This document shows positions 22,798 to 27,124 of a stretch of DNA of 27,124 nucleotides, piece by piece. The notes beneath the pieces were generated by a model, which was not told the DNA's origin, made no database searches, and saw only the letters and a list, made by a program, of their open reading frames with translations. Origin of the DNA: Pelomonas sp052436255 (lineage in GTDB: Bacteria; Pseudomonadota; Gammaproteobacteria; Burkholderiales; Burkholderiaceae_C); NCBI GenBank assembly GCA_052436255.1, contig JBQVNP010000069.1:1-27124 (forward strand), in the 5' to 3' direction. Every line of letters starts with the position of its first letter. Position 1 is the stretch's first letter. The translations under genes were made by a program, and so were the position numbers.

Positions 22798-22862
22798 GAC
22801 GGCGCTTGGAGTGGCGGGCGACCCAGCATAGGCGGCCGCCCCGGCCGGTCAAGGCAGGGGAT

Positions 22863-23825
22863 TCACGCGTCGCCGCTCGCGGACTGGCGCTTGCCGCTGC
22901 GCTTTTCCTTCTCAGCAAGGCGGGCCGCTTCCAACGCCAGGGCTTTTTGCGCCTCGGCGTCAGCTGCCGCCTGGCGCCAGGCGGTCATCTCCTCGGGCGT
23001 CTCCAGCGTGATGCGGCCGAGCGAGCCACCACGGAAGTCCACCAGCAGCGCCTCGGCCGCCTTGTGCATCTGCACGCCGCCACCGCGCACCTTGGCGCCG
23101 CGCTTCAGGCCGATGGCTTCCAGCACCGCGTCGTCCGGTGTCCGTTCATCCAGTTTGGCCAGGCCATAGCGCTCTTGCAGCCGCTCGGGGTAACGCCGTT
23201 TCAGCGTGGCGATCAACTCCAGCGCCACTTCATCTTCATCGAAAGCATTGCGGCCAATCGCGCCGCTGGCCGCGAGGTGGTAGCCGCTCTGTTCGATGGC
23301 GATGCGCGGCCACAGCATGCCGGGCGTGTCGAACAGGTAGAAGCCGTTCTCCAGCACGATCTTCTGCTCGATCTTGGTGATGCCGGGCTCGTCGCCGGTC
23401 TTGGTCGCGCGCTTGCCGACGAGGGTGTTGATCAGCGTGGACTTGCCCACGTTGGGGATGCCGCAAATCAACACGCGCAGCGGCTTGTGCATGTCGCCGC
23501 GCAGCGGTGCCAGCTCGCGGCAGGCCTTGATGAGGGCGCGGGCCGGCGCCTTGTCACCGGCGTCCAGCCCGATGGCGCGTGTATGCGGCTGCGCGTTGTA
23601 GTGATCCAACCAGTCGCCCGTGATCGGGGGGTCGGCAAGATCCTGCTTGTTGAGTACCTTCAGCGAGGGGCGACCTGTCGTCAGCGCGGCCAGCAAGGGG
23701 TTGGCGCTGGAACCCGGCAGGCGGGCGTCGAGCAACTCGATCACCACGTCCAGCCCCGCCTTGACGCGATCCTTGATCGCCTGGCGGGTCGAGTTCATGT
23801 GGCCGGGAAACCAGTTGATGGGCAT
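22863..23825 (-). CDS. Ribosome biogenesis GTPase RbgA/YlqF
   Basis: A 320-residue circularly permuted GTPase that acts in assembly of the large ribosomal subunit. The motifs appear in permuted order: G4 NKQD (59-62), then G1 GIPNVGKS (122-129), then G3 DTPG (166-169). The N-terminus INWFPGHMNSTRQAIKD is characteristic, and the C-terminal domain carries an Ala/Glu-rich tail with basic residues (EKEKRSGKRQ). It lies downstream of no other gene on its strand and is divergent from the cold-shock-domain gene. There is a 65-bp gap to the WS/DGAT gene. Also known as ylqF. Confidence 0.95.
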   Translation of the reverse strand: MPINWFPGHMNSTRQAIKDRVKAGLDVVIELLDARLPGSSANPLLAALTTGRPSLKVLNKQDLADPPITGDWLDHYNAQPHTRAIGLDAGDKAPARALIKACRELAPLRGDMHKPLRVLICGIPNVGKSTLINTLVGKRATKTGDEPGITKIEQKIVLENGFYLFDTPGMLWPRIAIEQSGYHLAASGAIGRNAFDEDEVALELIATLKRRYPERLQERYGLAKLDERTPDDAVLEAIGLKRGAKVRGGGVQMHKAAEALLVDFRGGSLGRITLETPEEMTAWRQAAADAEAQKALALEAARLAEKEKRSGKRQSASGDA

Positions 23826-23899
23826 GCACTAGCGGGGTGGGCTGTCGAAAGGGGGATTGTCGGGGGCTTACATCCGGTTGCGCCGCCCACCGCCGCCTC

Positions 23900-23915
23900 C
23901 CCCAACATCTTGGGG
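23900..23915 (+). other. Hairpin in the leader of the cold-shock-domain gene
   Basis: CCCCAA (23900-23905), loop CATC, TTGGGG (23910-23915), 16 bases before the ATG. It may be a folded 5' leader; cold-shock genes often have structured leaders, but this is only a suggestion. Confidence 0.35.
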
Positions 23916-23931
23916 TTGTCACGAGGTAGAT

Positions 23932-24330
23932 ATGCGATTTGAAGGCGTACTCAGCGCTTGGAACCATGACGCCGGCTATGGCGCCATCCGCCCTTCCGGC
24001 GGCGGCGAGGAGGTCTTTGTCGGGCTGGCGGCGTTTCCGACCGATGGCGAAGGTCCGCGGCTGGACGAGCCTCTGAGCTTTGAAATTGTGACCAGCCGTG
24101 ACGGCCGCAAACAGGCGGTCAACCTGCGGCGCCTGACACAGGCGCATCTCAGCCCCGCCCTGCGCGAAGCGGCCGGGGGCGCCCGCGTGCGAGCGCGTTA
24201 CGCGCAAAGGAAGCGCCGCCTGGCCTTTGTTGCCGGAGGCGCCGTTGTCACGGTGATGTTGGTGATCGGCGGCATGCAATGGTGGCAACCGCTCACCAAG
24301 GCGGATGTGCCGGCGGGGATGCGGCGCTAA
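23932..24330 (+). CDS. Cold-shock-domain protein with a C-terminal membrane helix
   Basis: A 132-residue protein. Residues 1-70 resemble a cold-shock domain: FEGVLSAWNHDAGYGAIRP matches the RNP1 region, EEVFVGLAAFP the RNP2 region. The usual GFGFI is changed to GYGAI. A basic segment (VRARYAQRKRRL, 86-97) precedes a single membrane helix (98-117) and a short tail. The layout resembles the group of cold-shock-domain proteins joined to DUF1294 membrane domains, but here only one helix remains. It would place a nucleic-acid-binding domain at the membrane. The ATG is supported by GAGGT five bases upstream. It is divergent from rbgA. Confidence 0.8.
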   Translation: MRFEGVLSAWNHDAGYGAIRPSGGGEEVFVGLAAFPTDGEGPRLDEPLSFEIVTSRDGRKQAVNLRRLTQAHLSPALREAAGGARVRARYAQRKRRLAFVAGGAVVTVMLVIGGMQWWQPLTKADVPAGMRR

Positions 24331-24384
24331 ACCTCGTTTCCCGGCCAGCCGGCCTGCATTGCTGGCTGTCGTTCACAAGGTGTC

Positions 24385-24407
24385 GAACCGGCCGCAGGGG
24401 CCGGTTC
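24385..24407. terminator. Convergent-gene hairpin (bidirectional terminator candidate)
   Basis: GAACCGGCC (24385-24393), loop GCAGG, GGCCGGTTC (24399-24407): a perfect 9-bp stem in the 88-bp gap between the convergent cold-shock-domain and TonB-C genes. No T-run follows on either strand. Confidence 0.45.
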
Positions 24408-24418
24408 TCGGTCCTAGC

Positions 24419-24736
24419 TCAGTCCTCGTTCTTGAAGACGAGCTTCACTTCGTGCGTGGCCTTTTCGCCCGCCTCGAACCTCCACTCCATCAAGGCCGAC
24501 TTCACGGCGCGGTCGAAGACCCGCTTGGGTTCGGCCTCGACGATCTCGACGTCGCTGACCTTGCCGTCCGCTTCGATGATCAGCTTGGCCTTGACGACGC
24601 CGGTGGAGATGCCCTTCTTCGAGGCCTCGGCCGGGAACTCGGGCGGCACCTTCTTGACGACCTTGGGCGCGGCCTGGGCGGCCAGGGCCAGCATCAGGCT
24701 GGCGGCCAGGACAGTGGCGGAACGCAGGAATGACAT
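24419..24736 (-). CDS. Small exported TonB C-terminal-domain protein
   Basis: A 105-residue protein with a Sec signal peptide (MSFLRSATVLAASLMLALAA, cleavage after QA) and a TonB_C-like domain. PPEFPAEASKKGISTGVVKAKLIIEADGKVSDVEIVEAEPKRVF is the typical domain start, and AVKSALMEWRFEAG its end. There is no membrane anchor or proline-rich spacer as in full TonB, so it cannot by itself couple to ExbB/D. It may be a free periplasmic protein. GAGG lies seven bases before the ATG. The gene follows the MCP gene by 29 bp on the same strand and may be co-transcribed. Confidence 0.82.
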   Translation of the reverse strand: MSFLRSATVLAASLMLALAAQAAPKVVKKVPPEFPAEASKKGISTGVVKAKLIIEADGKVSDVEIVEAEPKRVFDRAVKSALMEWRFEAGEKATHEVKLVFKNED

Positions 24737-24765
24737 GGCGAGCCTCGGAAAGTAGGTGAGTGAGT

Positions 24766-26313
24766 TCAGGCGGCGCGGAAGAAGCCGACGGCGTCGATCA
24801 GGCGGGTCGAGCTGTCGCGCAGTGCGTCGGCCGAGCGGCTGAGCTCGCCGACCAGGCTGGTGTTCTGCTGTGTGGCCTTGTCCAGCTCGCTCATCGCGCC
24901 GTTGACGACGCCCACGCCCGTGGCCTGTTCCTGGGCCGAGTGCGAGATCTCCTCGATCAGCTGGCCCATGTTGTTGACCTCGTCGACGACGCTGCGGATG
25001 GTCACGCCGGCGTTGTTGACCAGCGTCGTGCCGTTCTCGACCTTGACGGTCGATTCCTGGATCAGCACCTTGATCTCCTTGGCCGCGCCGGCCGAGCGCT
25101 GCGCCAGTGCGCGCACTTCCGCGGCCACCACCGCGAAGCCGCGGCCATGTTCGCCGGCACGGGCGGCCTCGACGGCGGCGTTCAGCGCCAGGATGTTGGT
25201 CTGGAAGGCGATGCCGTCGATGACGCCGATGATGTCGCCGATCTTCTTGGAGCTGGCGCTGATCTCCTCCATGGTCTCGACGACCTTGGAGACCACGGCG
25301 CCACCGTTGCTGGCGGCCTGCCGGGCGGTCACGGCGATGCCGGCGGCGCGGCGGGTCAGGTCGCTGGCGCCCTTGAGCGTGGAGGCGATCTCTTCGACGG
25401 AAGCGGCCGTGTTCTGCAGGCTGGCGGCGGAGCGCGTCGTGCGCTCGGCCAGGTTGGAATTGCTGTCGGCGATGTTGCCGGAGTTCTGCGCCACCTCGCT
25501 GGCAGCGGTGGACACGTCGCGCACCACGCCGGACAGCGCGGCCTGCATGTCTTTCATGGCCTGCAGCATCTGGCTCAGCTCGTCGCGGCCCTCGACCTGG
25601 ATGTCCTGCGTGAGGTCGCCGGCGGCAATGGCCTCCGCGGCGGCTTGCGCCTTGCGGGCCGGGCCGACGATGGAGCGGGAGATCACGAGGAAGCCGCCGA
25701 GGCCCATCACCACCGCCACGATCACCAGCCCAGCGGTGACCATGACGGAGAAGCGGGCCAGCTCGCCGCCGGACGTGGCCAGCGCCTTGCCGCTGTCGAA
25801 CTGCATGTTGACGAGCTTCTGCAGGCTTTCCTGCAGCGCGGTCTGGGCCGGGCGCAGGTCGGTGATCAGGCTCTCGCGTGCCTCGTCCGGGCTGCCGTCG
25901 GCCTGGATCTTCTGGAATTTGGTCAGTGCCGCCAGGAACTTGGTCTTCTGCTCGCGCACCTCGCCGACGACGGCCTTTTCGTTGTCGTCGGAGGACGCCG
26001 CGTCGAGGCTCGTCAACTGCTTCTCGGCTTCGTCGACCGCGCCGGTGATGGCTGTCTTCTGCCTCTTGATGGCGCCTGCGGTGTCCAGCAGCAGCAGGTC
26101 GCGCACCGCGCGCGAAATGATGTTGACCTGGTTCTCCAGGGCATTGGCCGCGGCGATCTTGACGAGGCTGGAGTTGGCGGTGCGGTCCAGGTCATTGGCC
26201 AGGCGCTTGGCGTTGGAGGCGCCGTAGATGCCGATGCCCACCAGCAGCAAGATCAGCAAGCCGAAGCTTGCGGCCAGGCGCTGGCCGATGCGCAGTTGCG
26301 TCAGGAAGTTCAT
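24766..26313 (-). CDS. Methyl-accepting chemotaxis protein
   Basis: A 515-residue transmembrane chemoreceptor. TM1 is at about 11-31. The four-helix-bundle-like periplasmic sensor (about 32-188) has no recognised ligand pocket, TM2 is at 189-211, and HAMP at 212-265. The signalling hairpin tip IAFQTNILALNAAVEAARAGEHGRGFAVVAAEVR is diagnostic and near perfect. There is no CheR-binding NWETF-like pentapeptide at the C-terminus (ends GFFRAA). The start is the ATG at 26313, which has AAGGA ten bases upstream and lies just downstream of a sigma-28-type promoter. The longer frame from 26379 begins upstream of that promoter and is rejected. The TonB-C gene follows. Confidence 0.94.
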   Translation of the reverse strand: MNFLTQLRIGQRLAASFGLLILLLVGIGIYGASNAKRLANDLDRTANSSLVKIAAANALENQVNIISRAVRDLLLLDTAGAIKRQKTAITGAVDEAEKQLTSLDAASSDDNEKAVVGEVREQKTKFLAALTKFQKIQADGSPDEARESLITDLRPAQTALQESLQKLVNMQFDSGKALATSGGELARFSVMVTAGLVIVAVVMGLGGFLVISRSIVGPARKAQAAAEAIAAGDLTQDIQVEGRDELSQMLQAMKDMQAALSGVVRDVSTAASEVAQNSGNIADSNSNLAERTTRSAASLQNTAASVEEIASTLKGASDLTRRAAGIAVTARQAASNGGAVVSKVVETMEEISASSKKIGDIIGVIDGIAFQTNILALNAAVEAARAGEHGRGFAVVAAEVRALAQRSAGAAKEIKVLIQESTVKVENGTTLVNNAGVTIRSVVDEVNNMGQLIEEISHSAQEQATGVGVVNGAMSELDKATQQNTSLVGELSRSADALRDSSTRLIDAVGFFRAA

Positions 26314-26344
26314 GCGGTTGTGGTCCTTGTCCGGTGGTATGCGG

Positions 26345-26371
26345 GTATCGGCGGGTCGGCTTGCGTCTTGA
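26345..26371 (-). promoter_or_regulatory. Sigma-28 (FliA)-type promoter of the MCP gene
   Basis: On the minus strand TCAA (plus 26368-26371, TCAAG with the next base toward the gene), 15 bases, then GCCGATAC (plus 26345-26352). The consensus is TAAA-N15-GCCGATAA; the -10 matches 7/8. A leader of about 25 bases would include the MCP ribosome binding site. MCP genes are classic FliA targets. Confidence 0.7.
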
Positions 26372-26464
26372 GACGTCATTCATCAGGGCAGGCTTTGCAG
26401 GTCCTACCCCGGGGCAGGCCGGAGTGTGGCGCGCATGCCGGTGGTTTCACGCCTTGACACAAAC

Positions 26465-26492
26465 GGGTCGCGTGAAGTGGTTCACGTGACCC
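26465..26492 (-). terminator. Terminator hairpin of the cytochrome gene
   Basis: GGGTCGCGTGAA (26465-26476), loop GTGG, TTCACGTGACCC (26481-26492): a 12-bp stem with one G-U pair, 28 bases after the stop of the minus-strand cytochrome gene. On that strand the stem is followed by GTTTGTGTC, a weak T-rich tail. Confidence 0.6.
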
Positions 26493-26520
26493 CCCTGCAC
26501 TTGCGGGCTTGTGGCGACAG

Positions 26521-27124
26521 CTAATTCGCCGCCGCGGCTCGACGCAGTCGCAGCACCTCGACGCCATCGACTTCGCCCGCGCGGTTGCCGAACGATTCGC
26601 GCAGGTGGCTGGCGAGCGCCGCCAGGTCGTCGGCGCCGAGCACACCCGCGAAGGGCGGCATGCCATAGGGCCGCGGATGTCCCGGCGTGGCGGGCGCAAA
26701 GCCGCCGCGCTCGATGAGGCGGATCAGGTTGGCCGCGCTGGCCTGCGTGACGAGGCGGCTGCCGGCCAGTGCCGGGTAGGCGAGCGTGCCGCTCTCGTCG
26801 CGCCGGCCCTCGCCCTGCGCGCCGTGGCAGGCCGCGCAGTGCTCACGGTAACGGCTCGCGCCGCGTTCAATCCGGCGCGCATCGGGCCTGGCCGGTTCGG
26901 GTCGCTTGACCGAAATTTCGGGCAGGGCACGCAGATAAGTGCTCATCGCGGCCAGGTCGGCGTCGTTCAGGGCCGCGGTGCTGCCCAGGATGACCTCGGC
27001 CATCGGCCCCTGGGCCGTGTGACCCGCGGCGTGGCCGTCGCGCAGCCAGCGCTGCAGCGTCTCGGTCGGCCAGCGCTGCACACCGGCCTCGGCCGGGTCG
27101 AGCAGGGACGGCGCCACCCAGCCC
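26521..27124 (-). CDS. c-type cytochrome, 3' part
   Basis: The last 200 residues or so of a gene whose start lies beyond the right edge of the window. Frame is open to the edge, reading GWVAPSLLDPAEAG. The visible class I heme domain has CAACH and a later Met ligand candidate in YGMPPFAGVL. The N-terminal visible part (LNDADLAAMSTYLRALP) looks like the end of a preceding heme domain, as in the multi-heme cytochrome subunits of membrane dehydrogenases, so the whole protein is probably di- or tri-heme and periplasmic. An internal GTG at 27117 is not taken as the start. The C-terminus ends with a helix and a basic stretch (VLRLRRAAAAN). A terminator hairpin follows. Confidence 0.85.
   Translation of the reverse strand, partial: GWVAPSLLDPAEAGVQRWPTETLQRWLRDGHAAGHTAQGPMAEVILGSTAALNDADLAAMSTYLRALPEISVKRPEPARPDARRIERGASRYREHCAACHGAQGEGRRDESGTLAYPALAGSRLVTQASAANLIRLIERGGFAPATPGHPRPYGMPPFAGVLGADDLAALASHLRESFGNRAGEVDGVEVLRLRRAAAAN

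Noticed and set aside
22863..23825. Circular permutation in the RbgA GTPase as a novelty
   Set aside because: G4-G1-G3 order is the normal state of the YlqF/RbgA family.
26314..26379. MCP start at 26379
   Set aside because: It lies upstream of the sigma-28-type promoter and adds a polar N-terminus before TM1.
24760..26457. 565-codon plus-strand open frame opposite the MCP gene
   Set aside because: Antisense shadow of the conserved MCP; Gly/Asp/Ala-rich translation with no domain.

Overview
The window is GC-rich (roughly 65-70% by eye), densely coded chromosomal DNA. The mix of genes (hrcA/nadK/recN, rapZ, mtfA, a CheZ-type phosphatase, a wax ester synthase/DGAT family acyltransferase, a YbfB-type MFS protein) points to a betaproteobacterium of the order Burkholderiales, perhaps near Roseateles, Rubrivivax or Leptothrix. 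That placement is inferred from gene content and protein style; no rRNA gene is present. I see no insertion sequence, prophage, CRISPR array or rRNA. One tRNA gene with a CAU anticodon is present.

Layout. (1) 1-3303, minus strand: a BlaI-like repressor, a BlaR1-like M56 membrane metallopeptidase fused to a PBP7-like D,D-peptidase, and a Tat-exported D-amino-acid-oxidase-like flavoprotein. The last gene is cut by the window edge and carries an apparent one-base frameshift. The three genes lie head to tail behind a short AT-rich promoter region with TCTAGAAC repeats. (2) 3304-7862: the minus-strand operon nadK-recN-rapZ, divergent from hrcA. (3) 8039-12154: a membrane GGDEF-EAL protein with a His-rich insert, a tRNA, a voltage-sensor-type ion channel with an unusual filter whose 3' end overlaps the tRNA antisense, and a DUF305 membrane protein. 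(4) 12462-17700, plus strand: an FtsH-like AAA protease, an SGNH-like hydrolase, an exported methyltransferase-like protein, a Rossmann/DUF2520 protein and CheZ. (5) 17715-20158: MtfA-like peptidase, YbfB-like MFS transporter and a small lipoprotein. (6) 20172-23825, minus strand: thiolase and wax ester synthase/DGAT (a likely operon), then the ribosome-assembly GTPase RbgA/YlqF. (7) 23932-27124: a cold-shock-domain membrane protein, then on the minus strand a small TonB-C-domain protein, a methyl-accepting chemotaxis protein behind a sigma-28-like promoter, and the 3' part of a c-type cytochrome.

The most unusual locus is region 1. A repressor, a membrane protease/D,D-peptidase receptor and an exported D-amino acid oxidase could form a cell-envelope circuit that senses or processes peptidoglycan and then oxidises released D-amino acids. 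The oxidase also appears circularly permuted relative to classical DAAO. Other points to check are the channel filter, the His-rich loop in the c-di-GMP enzyme, several start codons that sit directly after a -10-like box (possible leaderless mRNAs), and a cheZ with no other chemotaxis gene beside it.
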